From Lolium rigidum (lineage: Eukaryota; Streptophyta; Magnoliopsida; Poales; Poaceae): 64,000 nt of DNA. Below the pieces are notes generated by a model. That model searched no databases. It had not been told where the DNA came from and was given only the letters and a program-made list of their open reading frames with translations. The position numbers and the translations under genes are program-made. The stretch covers positions 266,420,736 through 266,484,735 of the forward strand of contig NC_061508.1 in assembly GCF_022539505.1 (NCBI RefSeq). Reading direction: 5' to 3'. This document shows, in pieces, positions 33,901-44,045 of the stretch (position 1 is its first letter; every line of letters starts with the position of its first letter).

Positions 33901-35350
33901 CGGGCGATGCCGTCGTCCTCGCATTACCGGGGCGGAGGTTGGCGATCATGGCGATGGCGACAGAGCAGGGGCGGGCCAATGGGGTTGTGTGGGAGGTAGA
34001 GGGTGATGTGATGATGCTTGGCGCAGAAGAGGAGGTCAAGGGGAGGACGAGGCTGACCGGGCGAGACAGTGTACTGGCGTGTCCAGGGCGTGTCCTAGCG
34101 CGCTCTGGCGTGTTCTAGGCGTCCTGGGCGCGTCACATTCTGGCCAATGTTGGCCTGTCCTGCGTAGAGGGCATGCACCAACGTGATCAGTGGAGTGAGG
34201 TGAGTGTCAGAGACAAGCTGATGCAAGCTAGATGGGAGATGAGAGGGGGTTGGCATGGTGAGTGGCAAGGTACACGGCATGGACAAGTCTTGATCATTTC
34301 TCCACTTTTATCATTGCTGCAAGTGCATGGCTTGATCCAAAGGAGGTACAAGGACAATAATGATCACAAATGGTCTCTGGTTTAGGCTTAAATTCATTGG
34401 GTTTTAGCATGTCTTGTCAAATCCAGATTGTGGACACCATGTGTTCGATGAAATGGCCGCATGAGTTTTAACTTCAAATTTTGTCAAACTTTTTCTTGGG
34501 AGTAGTTCAAATAATGTTTGGCACACAGTGGTGGGGTTGGTGTGCAAAATGGTGTTGATTTGGAAAAATCCAAATGGGACATGATCTTGAATCTGATTGG
34601 ATGTTGCATCTTGGCTTGATTAAATTAAGCAATAGAAAAGGAACTAGTCAAAGTGGTCAACATCAAAAGTGTTCAACTTCATGAGGTCTTAGATGAGGTG
34701 CAAAGAGTTGGGAGAGTTTGGTTTAGAAATTTCTTAATACAGGGGCTCAAAGTGGGTACCCTGCTGTAAATGTCAAAATTGACCATTATCATATGTGAGT
34801 GAATTTTGCTATTTCTTTTGATTTGATTTGTGTTTCCTTGATCCAAAAGGTGTTATTTAGTGTTTAGTTATGTTTGCAAACCATTGGCACAAAGTAAAAT
34901 GGCCTAGGTTAAAGATTTGCAAATATGGACATAGCCTCATCTGTGATGTTATTCCTATTTTCTTTTCTTTTCATGTGTTTCTGTTTGATTCACTTAGGCA
35001 TGGTTTATAGGGTTCATTTAGTGTTGGATTGGGTTTAACAATGGTACACCACCATTTTGGTAAAGTAAAAAGGGCATAGGTCAAGATTTGTAATTATGGC
35101 TATATGCCCACATATGCTTTTTCTTTTCTTTCGTTTTCTTTTGATTTGTTCCTCTTTGGTGTTGAAAAGGGTAGGGCTTAGGGTTTAGGAACATGTTCAA
35201 CACTTTAAAAAAATAAACATGGCAAGGATCACCACATACTTGCATGAGCATTATGCATATCAAGTGATTCAAATAAGTTTTTGTTGGCTCCAAAATTTGA
35301 AATAAATGAAATTCATTTTCTTCTTTGTTTTAAAAATTTGGGATGTTACA
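30916..35350 (-). mobile_element. Long LTR (4435 bp), minus orientation, of a truncated gag-only element
   Basis: On the minus strand it begins TGTAACATCCC (35350) and ends CCGGGTGTTGACA (30916), the same termini as the 5.16-kb LTRs at 36619 and 44046. A TATA box (CTATAAATAG on the minus strand, 33741-33750) lies in a GC-rich island about 2.8 kb before the LTR end. A 9+1+9 palindrome is at 31266-31284. The polypurine tract AAGGGGGAAGGG of the interior abuts the 35350 end, so this is the 3' LTR. The other LTR is missing. Confidence 0.85.
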
Positions 35351-35783
35351 AACCCTTCCCCCTTAAAAAAAATATCGTCCCGAGATTCAAGAAAAGTTAG
35401 GAACCTAAGAGAGATTGGGCAATTGGGTTAACATGAAAACATACTCTGCATGGTAATGGGTGCTTCCTGGGCTTCTGTGGCACTCATGTGGTAGAGACGG
35501 CCGTTGCGGTTGTTCGGGTTCCTTCTAGCTGCGAAGCGGCACTGTTGCTGGGCAGGTGCAGCGGTATTGGGGGCAGTCTTGGCAAGCTTCTTGGGGCACT
35601 CATTGGAGTAATGACCCACAATTCCACATTCATAACAAGTCACAGTTGACTTGTCTTCTGAGGCTATGGGGGTAGCATTGCTTCCAGTCCTTGGGGCAGT
35701 GTTGTTATGTTCACAAGTACAGTCTGCATCTCATCGTGCAGTCCATTCAGAAATCTTTCCTTCCTCTTCTCGTCGTTGTAGGG
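35351..35783 (-). pseudogene. Truncated gag (zinc knuckle) of the minus-orientation element
   Basis: Minus-strand blocks E-K-R-K-E-R-F-L-N-G-L-H-D-E-M-Q-T-V-L-V-N-I (35760-35700), then after an internal deletion of about 110 codons D-K-S-T-V-T-C-Y-E-C-G-I-V-G-H-Y-S-N-E-C (CCHC knuckle near 35640-35590). The frame ends at 35428, and the polypurine tract follows with no pol. The same gag-to-polypurine junction is seen in the forward copy at 43884-44045. The 5' side is cut off at about 35783 by a foreign LTR fragment. Confidence 0.75.
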
Positions 35784-36174
35784 TTTTCATGTCACGAGAG
35801 ATTATATAGGCGAAGAGGCGGCGCAAGGGGTGCCTGGGGGGCCCACCCCATAGGGCAGCGCGCCCCCCTCTAGGCCGCGCCAGCCTATGATTTGGAGGGC
35901 CTGGGCCTCCTCTCCGACTCCCCTTCGGTGTTCTGGTCCTTCTCGGTGAAATAGGATGTTTGGCTTTTGTTTCGTCGAATTCCGAGAATATTGCCTGAAC
36001 AGCCTTTCTGGAACCAAAAACAGCAGAAAACAGGAACTGGCACTTCGGCATCTTGTTAATAGGTTAGTTCCGGAAAATGCATAAAAACATTATAAAGTGT
36101 GAGCAAAACATGTAGGTATTGTCATAAAACTAGCATGGAACATCAGAAATTATAGATACGTTGGAGACGTATCA
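35784..36174 (-). mobile_element. LTR fragment of an unrelated retrotransposon
   Basis: On the minus strand it begins TGATACGTCTCCAACGTATC, a very common Triticeae LTR start, and reaches a TATA-like GCCTATATAATC near 35810. About 390 bp are present and the 3' part is absent, replaced by the gag fragment. The family is not named. Confidence 0.6.
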
Positions 36175-36310
36175 ACGCGTGAACCACCGTAATGGAGCAC
36201 GAACTCCGCGGAAGAGCAACCACCGCTCTCTTCGTCGATAGACCCCTACATATACGGTTTTCGATGGCCGACGCCATTCATCTCTTCTCTCGTCACCATC
36301 CTCTGTCAGC
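36175..36310 (+). other. 5' flank of the interrupted acidic ORF
   Basis: Short sequence between the foreign LTR end and the ATG at 36311. It contains a possible TATA-like CTACATATACGG at about 36246. Probably the leader of the interrupted transposon-type gene. Confidence 0.35.
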
Positions 36311-36618
36311 ATGAGCAATCTCTCTTTGCCATCGGACACCGACAGCGAGGGGAAATCACCTGGATGGTGCCATTTGGGGGACCGAGCTGCAACACCTAGC
36401 AGCGACGATTCCCCGCCGCCGGGCAGTGAGGAGAAATGGGATGCCGACAAGGAGGAGGACGAAGAGGCCGAGGAGCAGGCCGAGAAAGAGGCTGGAGAGG
36501 AGGAGGATCAGGAGGAGGAGGAGGAGGAGGAGGAGGAAGATGCTGTGCACGCGGCGGCCCAGGCGAAGGTGCGGGCGGATGCGAAGGCGAAGGCGAAGGC
36601 GCAGCCGGCGAGCACCTT
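36311..36618 (+). pseudogene. Acidic ORF, 5' part, interrupted by the 12.6-kb retrotransposon
   Basis: M-S-N-L-S-L-P-S-D-T-D-S-E-G-K-S, then S-S-D-D-S-P-P-P-G-S, a long Glu-rich run (about residues 45-75), then an Ala/Lys stretch (A-K-A-K-A-K-A-Q). The frame is cut after A-S-T at the LTR border (36618) and resumes in the correct phase at 49216. The composition suggests a nuclear, chromatin- or DNA-associated protein, but there is no domain I can name. The 3' flank ends in a GAGCATCTCCAGC-type inverted-repeat end (49772), so this is probably an accessory ORF of a DNA transposon. Confidence 0.6.
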
Positions 36619-38818
36619 TGTAACATCCCAAAAATTTCAAAACAAACGAAATGAATTTTCCTAGTTCCAAATTTTGGAACCAACAAAAACTTTTATTAAA
36701 TTAAGTTGATACCTAGAGATCTTGTTTACTTCTTGTGCTATTGCCATGATTCCTTGTTTAATTAGTTTTGAAATATTCTTAAACCCTAAACCTCACACCC
36801 CTTTTTACCCTCCAAGTTAAAATAAAATAAAAAGAATTTAAATAAGAAAGAGACATATGTGCCTATGGCTATTTTTATAAAACTTTACCCTAGGCCTTTC
36901 CACTTTATTTAGAGGTTTGGAAAACCTTCATAAACCTTATATAGTACTTCTCAAAACCAATCCAAAGTGAAACAAAAGATTTTAAAAAGAAAGTAATAAT
37001 GCCATAGAGGCATATGAGAGTAAAATGCAAATTTGTGAATTTGAGAATCTTGACCCTAGGACTTGATGTGAATGGTTGGATCACTCCTATATACCATTTC
37101 AACACTCAACAACATCAAATGGGCCAAGAACAATCAAATTAAAAATCAAATGCAACATATGCATGGAGGCATATGTGGCACTTAGCCATTTTATCAAATC
37201 TTGTCCTATGCACTCCTACTTTGCCCAAATGGTGTGAAACCATCTCTAGACCTAATCTAATACTAAATAAACCCTAAACCATGCCTAAGTGAAGCAAAGA
37301 AAAAGAAAATAAGAAACTAAAGAAAAATGCACTTCATCACATATGTGGCTATGGCCAATTTTGCAAATCTTTAACCTAGACCCTTTTGGCTTGCACCATT
37401 GGTTGTAAATGGTTAATAAACACTTATTAACACTTTTGGAATCAAAGAAACTCAAATCAAATCAAATTTGAAATCAAAATGAGCTCACATGCACTAATGG
37501 TCAAAATTGACAATTTTAATATCATACCTACTTTGAGCCCTTTTATTCAGAAATTCTTAAACCAAACCCTAACAAATCTTTGCACATCATCCAAGACCTC
37601 ATCAAGATGAACAACTTTGGTGTTGACCACTTTGACCAGATCATTGACCATTGCTCAAAATAGTCATGCCAAGATGCTATGTTGAAACAGATTCTAGATT
37701 CCCTCAAAATTTAGGATTTTCACAAATCCATTCCAAATCTCAAACCAATGCCATACATGGCTGCCCAACATCATTTAGAACCCATCCATCACAAAAATTG
37801 GTCAAAAGTCATCACACATGAGACCATAGCAAAGAATCAATTCAATGCCATAGAGTACAAATTAACACTATTCAACCACTATTCCACCACTATTCACCAC
37901 CTCACCCTCTCTCTCTTGTGATCATCACTAGTGTATTGTACCTCTGAATGACCTCACCTAGTGTGCATGGTCACTTCACACCATCACCATGCCCAAATTC
38001 ATGTCATATGTCACATACACTTTGACAAATATTAGATGTACATGCTCTAGACCCCTCTCCACTTGCTCACCTTGTCAATTCACCTGGACTCACCCCACTT
38101 GACCAAGCCATGGACCCAGGGATAAAGATATGGCACAAAAAAAATGTCAAGACATGACCATGCCACTCCAAATGACATCACATGCCAACCCTTGTCCTCC
38201 TCCCTCTCTAGTCACCCTCACCTTGTCAAATAAGCTTCACTCACCTCACTGACCCCCACCATGCCAAGGTTGACCTCAGGAGAAGCATAGCATAGCCCAT
38301 GTCACACCATGCCCCTCACATGCTCACCACCATGCACCCACATGCCCTGGCCCTTTTCCCTCCCTCTCACCATGTCATCTACAGTCCCCTGTACCCTAGA
38401 CACCTGCCGGACATGGTCCTTGGTGAAGGAGACCACGTGGTTGACCAAAACAAGCATGCCATTGCTCATGATCACCAACCCGTGGCCACCCATGTCCCTC
38501 TTCGTGCACACTCCATCTCAGCCTCTCTCCCTGCGCCACCCACTTCCTCTCACTCCCACACACACGCCAGACATGCCCCTTGGACCTGCCAGTGCACCAG
38601 GACGACGCCACGACGCGACGCCCCGAGAGGACGCCGACGTCGGCCTCGTACCCGTGCACCCTGCACACGACGCCATCCAGCCGGCCACTGCTCACGCGTC
38701 ACCACCTACCCAGTACCTCTCATGCGGACACCAAAGCCACGCCGGAGTCGACTGCACACGACGTGCACCGTGACGTCGCCCGCCATGGCCTCCACGCCGC
38801 GTTCCCGCCCCTGGACGC

Positions 38819-38826
38819 TATATAAA
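38819..38826 (+). promoter_or_regulatory. TATA box of the 5' LTR
   Basis: TATATAAA inside the GC-rich island, followed by CCCCTCCGCTC and pyrimidine-rich sequence, as expected for a plant core promoter. The identical site in the 3' LTR is 46245-46252, and the related minus-strand LTR has CTATAAATAG in the equivalent place. Confidence 0.7.
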
Positions 38827-41405
38827 CCCCTCCGCTCACCTTGGACGGCACCACCACACCCAGAAACATCCTCCTCTCCCTCCTAGAGCCTCTCCTCCTC
38901 CCTCTTTACCTCTCCACGGCGCCAAAGCTCGCCGGCGTGCACCCGGCGGCCACACCCAAAGCCGCCCCGATTTTTGCCACCATAGCCTCCAACACCTATA
39001 CCAAAGTTGTAGCCCTTGGAAAGACCTTTCCAACGCACCCAACCCCGCCTTAATCCGAGCTCCGAGGCGAAAGTTACGGCCCCCGCAAGGTTGCAGAATC
39101 GCGAGGTACACGACGAACCAGCACCGTCCGATCCCGATCCGACGCGCTGTGTGCTCTGCCCGCACCCGACGTGCATGCGCCATGCATGCGTGGCCCGGGC
39201 TGCAGCTGGGCCGGCCCAACTTCTTCCCGCCCTCGTTTGAAATTTGAATTCCGTTTTATTCTTTTTCTGTAAATTGCATACTGGTGCAGTACTAGAAGTT
39301 AAATAGTTTCAAATATACAAATCCAATTTTAGTAATTCAAAATGTTCCAGAAAGCTTATGAAATTCTCCATCCAACCCCACTGGTTTCAACCTCTTATCT
39401 TGTGTAGAAATTGAATAGCAAAAATAACAAGACAGGGACTTTTCTGCCTTAGAATAATTATTAAAAATCAACCAAAAATGCTTTTGAGTTAATTCCAACT
39501 CCTATAAATCACATTACACTTGTACTAATTGTTTATGCAAAAATATTCCATGCTTACTTTGAATGATCATGGCCTAGCTTAATTAAACGACTATATGACT
39601 ATTTCTAGTCAAAGATATTGTCCAAAACTATTATTAAATCATATGGGAGTTTTTCTCTCACTTAAATCTTGTCATGAACAATTCAAAATGAGGTAGAGAC
39701 TCTGGTCATGTAGGTCTCATATGAATTGTTGATGATATTAAATCACCTCAATAGTAGTTTTTAACTTAGTTACAACTATGTGTTAAATCATATGAGAGGT
39801 ATCCCTCTCATTTAAATCTTGTTCTCAAGTAATTCAACATGAGGTAGTGACCATGGTCTATATAATCTCATAGTGAGTTATTTGGTGACATTAAATCACT
39901 ACCATGTTAGTATTAAATTGCATGAGGTATGGAACCTCATTTAAATCATTTTCTCAAATGATAAGTATGAAGAGGTTGACTTTGGTCAACCTAGGTCATA
40001 TATTATTCATAAGAGAAATTAAATCTTAATAAGATAATGAGAGGAGAATATTTCTCTAAATAATTAAAAGTAACACCTAAGTTAGTATGAGATGAAATTA
40101 TTTTTCTTAAATAATAAGAAAAACACATCCACCAACTTAATAATAATGTGTGATGCTAGTTTAAGTTGTGTGACTCATGTGTGTGCTTAGTTTTAGTACA
40201 TAAGTTTGGTATGATGATTGTATACCCCGTATTCGTATTTTAGACGCTAGTACCAAGGAGTATCCAGAGGAGGAGGAGGTCTACTTCCAAGGAGAAGAAG
40301 ACCACTTTGACCAATTCCCCAACCAAGGCAAGATAATACTCTTGCAAAGTGCAAAGCTCACCATGAGCAAGGCATTACCCCATTTACTTTATGCTTATGA
40401 TCCTATTTCCCAGCTTTACTTTACAAGCTTTATTTACTTTTGTTTTATCAAAGTACTTTTTGATTCATGATTCACTTGGTTAGTATTGGATTAGTACAAG
40501 AGTATCAAAGTTAGCCTAGAAGCAAAGCAAAATACTTAGCACCCCTCATACATAGATGCTAGTGCTAAATTAAAAGTGACTACTCTAGTTGGGAACTTGT
40601 GAAATGAAATGACTTTGAAAACCTTGGAATGATGATTCATTCTATTGAAAGATTTTGATGGTGAACATGACTGGTGAATGACTTGGTGAATTTTACAAAA
40701 CTGATGGTTGGGTTCGGATGCGATACCATTCCAATTTTACAAGTACCCCCACAATACCTGAATTTGGGTAAGGCTTAGCTGGAAATTTATGTGTCTTAGT
40801 ATGGGTTCCCTCTAAAACAAGCGTCATCGGGGTTATGCCGGAGGCTGCCTCTACAACAAAAGGAATGATGTGAAATGACGTGAAATGAGGTGAATGTCCG
40901 GCCCAAGCCCTGTGCAGTTCCCAGGCTGACTGTCTGTCTTCACTAGGAGGCCAAGCTCATGGGGAGAGGTGCCTATACTAGGGTATGTAAATGAAAGGTT
41001 AGGATTGGTAGTTCGCGTACTGCGTACGATAAATCATGGCCGATTACCCTCGACGAACTATTGCAATTGTTGTGGCACAAGTGTACAACCTCTCGCAGAG
41101 TTTAACCTATTCGAATAGTCGCGTCCGCGGTCATGGACAAGTTGGAAAGGCCATACTGTTCCGTCATCGGAACTTTTCTAAAAATATGAATGGTGAATGG
41201 TGACTTGAATTGAAAGGTGATCGTGACTTTGAATCACAACTGAGTTGTGGGAATGACACTAATGTTCCCACTTGAGTAAGTTAGGCAAATGAAGAGGTTT
41301 TGTTTACTAAAGTGCTTATGAAATAAAACTGGCTTTATGCAAATGAAACTAGAGCTTAGAACCCCTTACTATAGTTGATAGTATTTACATTAGTATTAGT
41401 TTGCG

Positions 41406-41423
41406 AGTACTTTAAAGTACTCA
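41406..41423. repeat. Perfect 18-bp palindrome in the LTR leader
   Basis: GAGTACTTTAAAGTACTC. Repeated in the 3' LTR at 48834-48851 and as a 9+1+9 hairpin at 31266-31284 in the related 4.4-kb LTR, each about 370 bp from the LTR end. Confidence 0.9.
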
Positions 41424-41784
41424 CGGCTGTGTCCCTGGCTATTCAAATGGCCGGACTATGAAGAGGAGTACCAGAACCCGGAAGAAGGACAGCAGGACGT
41501 CTACGACAACTAGGACCACTCCTGACGTCAACAGTTGCCTGTGGAATAGATGAACCACGACCGCTACTACTTCGCTTCCGCTATGTGTTTTGTAATAGGA
41601 TCTCTAGATCCACCATGTTGTATTAAGACTGGGTCATGTGATCCTTTGTTGTAAGACGATTATGTGTTGTAATGAATGATGTGTTGTGATATCAATCTAT
41701 TATGTCTCGCAAAAACAATATTCCCGGGATTGCGATGAATGGCATAATAGGCATCTGGACTTAAAAATCCGGGTGTTGACAAGT

Positions 41785-41797
41785 TGGTATCAGAGCC
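41785..41797 (+). other. Primer-binding site (initiator Met tRNA type)
   Basis: TGGTATCAGAGCC, three bases after the LTR end. Confidence 0.92.
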
Positions 41798-42015
41798 ATT
41801 GTTTGACCTTAGGAGACCCTAGTTAGAATGGACGTCCTGAAAAATTTAGTTTCAAAAACAAATGAAGTGAATATTTCCGAAAAATTATTCACTCTCTTAC
41901 CCTTGAGATCTTTTCAAAAAGAGAAACCCATGCCCTATTTTTTCCTTGAAAATTCTACATAAAAGTTTGCACACTTGGTCACCTCATTAACTTACTCATC
42001 TTAAATTGCTCACAG

Positions 42016-42502
42016 ATGGAATACCAATGTGAGTCCTATCAGCTTGGCCACGGAGGAGACCTGATGTTCGAGAAGGATTTGAAGCAACTAGTGGAATATT
42101 TAGGACGCCCGTATCCCGAGTTCTTCGGAATACCCCTCAACCATCCGTCGGGAGGACCACCTCGGTGGGAAGTTACTGCAGATCTGAGAGGAAAGCTAGG
42201 AGCTCCAATATGGGAAACCATATGGTTTTTCTGTAATGGGAAACACCTGGAAGGATGGAATAGCCAAAGCCATGCAGGAAGCAATTGCCCGTCTGTGCGG
42301 ACAAAATGAGAACAAGATCAAGAACACTCGCTTTGTCTACTACCCAAGACACGACCTCATGGGAAGACCACTAACCATGCCACCGCACCCGGAGATGCAC
42401 TACTATGTTGCATGCCTAGACTTCCTGCTTCACAAGACCCGCAAGGAGTTGGACAACGCTGCGCTTGTCGCTAAGCACAACACCCCTGAAGATGAAGAGT
42501 AG
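42016..42502 (+). pseudogene. Small accessory ORF upstream of gag, frameshifted
   Basis: Starts M-E-Y-Q-C-E-S-Y-Q-L-G-H-G-G-D-L and contains Y-P-E-F-F-G-I-P-L-N-H-P-S-G-G-P-P-R-W-E-V and P-I-W-E-T-I-W-F-F-C-N-G. A one-base shift near 42236 moves the frame to N-T-W-K-D-G-I-A-K-A-M-Q-E-A...H-P-E-M-H-Y-Y-V, ending at the stop 42500-42502. About 161 codons in total. The family is unnamed; it sits between the primer site and gag, where some plant Gypsy elements carry an extra 5' ORF. I infer an accessory gag-region protein. Confidence 0.6.
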
Positions 42503-42738
42503 TATCACAAAAGCACTATCGTAGGTGTGAGTTGTATCTGTCCCTTTGTATCGTAGAGCGATGAATGGTTCTTAAACCAACGGTGTGTTAGCTTTGTAAT
42601 GTGTGATGTTTGGTATGAATGAAAAAGTGTTGTTGGTTTTACCCCCTCAACACTACTCAAGTTTTGAAACTTTTTGAATTTAACTCAAACAAACCATAGA
42701 AATTTCCTCCTTATCTTATCATCTACCTCAATCCTCAG

Positions 42739-43884
42739 ATGGCCCCACCAACCCGCAGCGCCAACCAGGAGGCAATGATGCAAATGCTGCAGATGATGAT
42801 GGAAGACCGCGAAGCCGAGAGAGCTGAACGACAAGCCAACATTGCTGCACTGCAGCAGATAGCTCGTAACAATCAGGGCCATGGAAACCACGATCACCCC
42901 GGATCGAAGCTGAAGAACTTTCAGAACACCAACCCTCCGATGTTCAGCAAGACCGAGGAACCACTGGACGCGGATGATTGGCTCCAGACAATGGAGAACA
43001 ACCTGGAAGTTGCGTGAGTAGAAGCCGCAGAGAAAGTACTGTTCGCCACACACTACCTGTCAGGACCTGCCAGAGCCTGGTGGACAAGTGCCCGCGCAAT
43101 GAATGCCGGACAAATGATGACTTGGGCAGATTTCAAGCTCAAGTTCAGCAGATACCATGTGCCCCAAGGACTGATCAAGAAGATGAGAGACGAGTTCCGC
43201 GAACTCAAGCAAGGAAGGATGTCCGTGGTGGAATACCGCGACAGGTTTCTCACTCTGTCAAGGTATGCCCCGGATGAGACCGACACAAATGAAAAGAGGA
43301 AGGAAAGATTTCTGAACGGACTGCATGACGAGATGCAAACTGTGTTAGTGAACATTCCGTTCGCTGACCTCGAAGCCTTAGTGGACTCAGCCATACAGAT
43401 GGAAGGGAAGCTACACCAAGCCAATGAGAACCGCAAGCGCAGGATGATGAACCAGAATGGACCCCACCATACCCAGAAGTACCGCAACAACTCTGGAGGA
43501 TTCACCCCAAGGCACAACAAGCCAACTACTCAGAATTATCGCCCCAACTACACCAACAACAACGGAGGACCCCCGAAGCCCGGAGGCAACAACACCAACA
43601 ACCACCCCAACAACAACGACAACAGCAACCCTAACAACGGCAATCGCAACAACAACAACCACAACCACCCCAATGGCACCAACAACCACCCCAATACTGC
43701 CCCCTGGATCGGGAGTAACGTTGTTCCCGTCAACCCCAAAGACAAGTCCACGATCAACTGCTATGAATGTGGAGTTGTGGGTCACTACTCCAATGAGTGC
43801 CCCAAGAAGCTTGCCAAGATTGCCGCCAATACCGCAGCACTCTGCTCAGCAACAGCGCCGCTTTGCAGGAAGAAGGAACCGTAA
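42739..43884 (+). pseudogene. Gypsy-type gag with CCHC zinc knuckle, internal stop
   Basis: M-A-P-P-T-R-S-A-N-Q-E-A-M-M-Q starts a frame broken by TGA at 43015-43017 and continuing in the same frame. The capsid core has L-D-A-D-D-W-L-Q-T-M-E, Y-L-S-G-P-A-R-A-W-W, F-K-L-K-F-S-R-Y-H-V-P, F-R-E-L-K-Q-G-R-M-S-V-V-E-Y (retrotransposon gag family). A long Asn/Pro/His-rich linker (about residues 250-330) precedes the knuckle C-Y-E-C-G-V-V-G-H-Y-S-N-E-C near 43760. A frameshift near 43840 separates the last blocks (Q-Q-Q-R-R-F-A-G-R-R), which continue in another frame to about 43960. In autonomous relatives the protease begins here; in this copy the polypurine tract follows instead. Confidence 0.85.
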
Positions 43885-44031
43885 CAACAACAACGGCCGT
43901 TTCTACCACATGATCGCCAATGAAGCCCAGAAGCCCCTCGAGCCATGCCAAGTATGTTCCCCTGTTAATCTCACTGCTCAATCTTTCTTAGGAACCCAAT
44001 TTTTCTTAAAATCTCGGGACGAGATTTGTTT

Positions 44032-44045
44032 AAGGGGGAAGGGTT
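44032..44045 (+). other. Polypurine tract
   Basis: AAGGGGGAAGGGTT immediately before the 3' LTR; it would prime plus-strand DNA synthesis. The same tract lies next to the minus-strand LTR at 35351. Confidence 0.88.

Larger units (their letters stand above)
36619..41781 (+). repeat. 5' LTR (5163 bp)
   Basis: TGTAACATCCC...GGGTGTTGACA. AT-rich outer parts enclose a GC-rich island (38570-39240) with the TATA box TATATAAA at 38819-38826, followed by an unusually long leader of about 2.9 kb to the LTR end. A perfect 18-bp palindrome is at 41406-41423. Several 60-200-codon frames in the GC island are shadows of composition. Confidence 0.93.

Noticed and set aside
33541..34118. Gly/Ala/Arg-rich frames at 33541-34118
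   Set aside because: They lie in the GC-rich promoter island of the minus-orientation LTR and show no conserved domain.
38299..39240. Several 70-195-codon frames in the GC island of the 5' LTR (and their twins at 45727-46672)
   Set aside because: His/Pro/Thr-rich compositional frames on both strands; they differ by frameshifts between the two LTR copies, so they are not coding.
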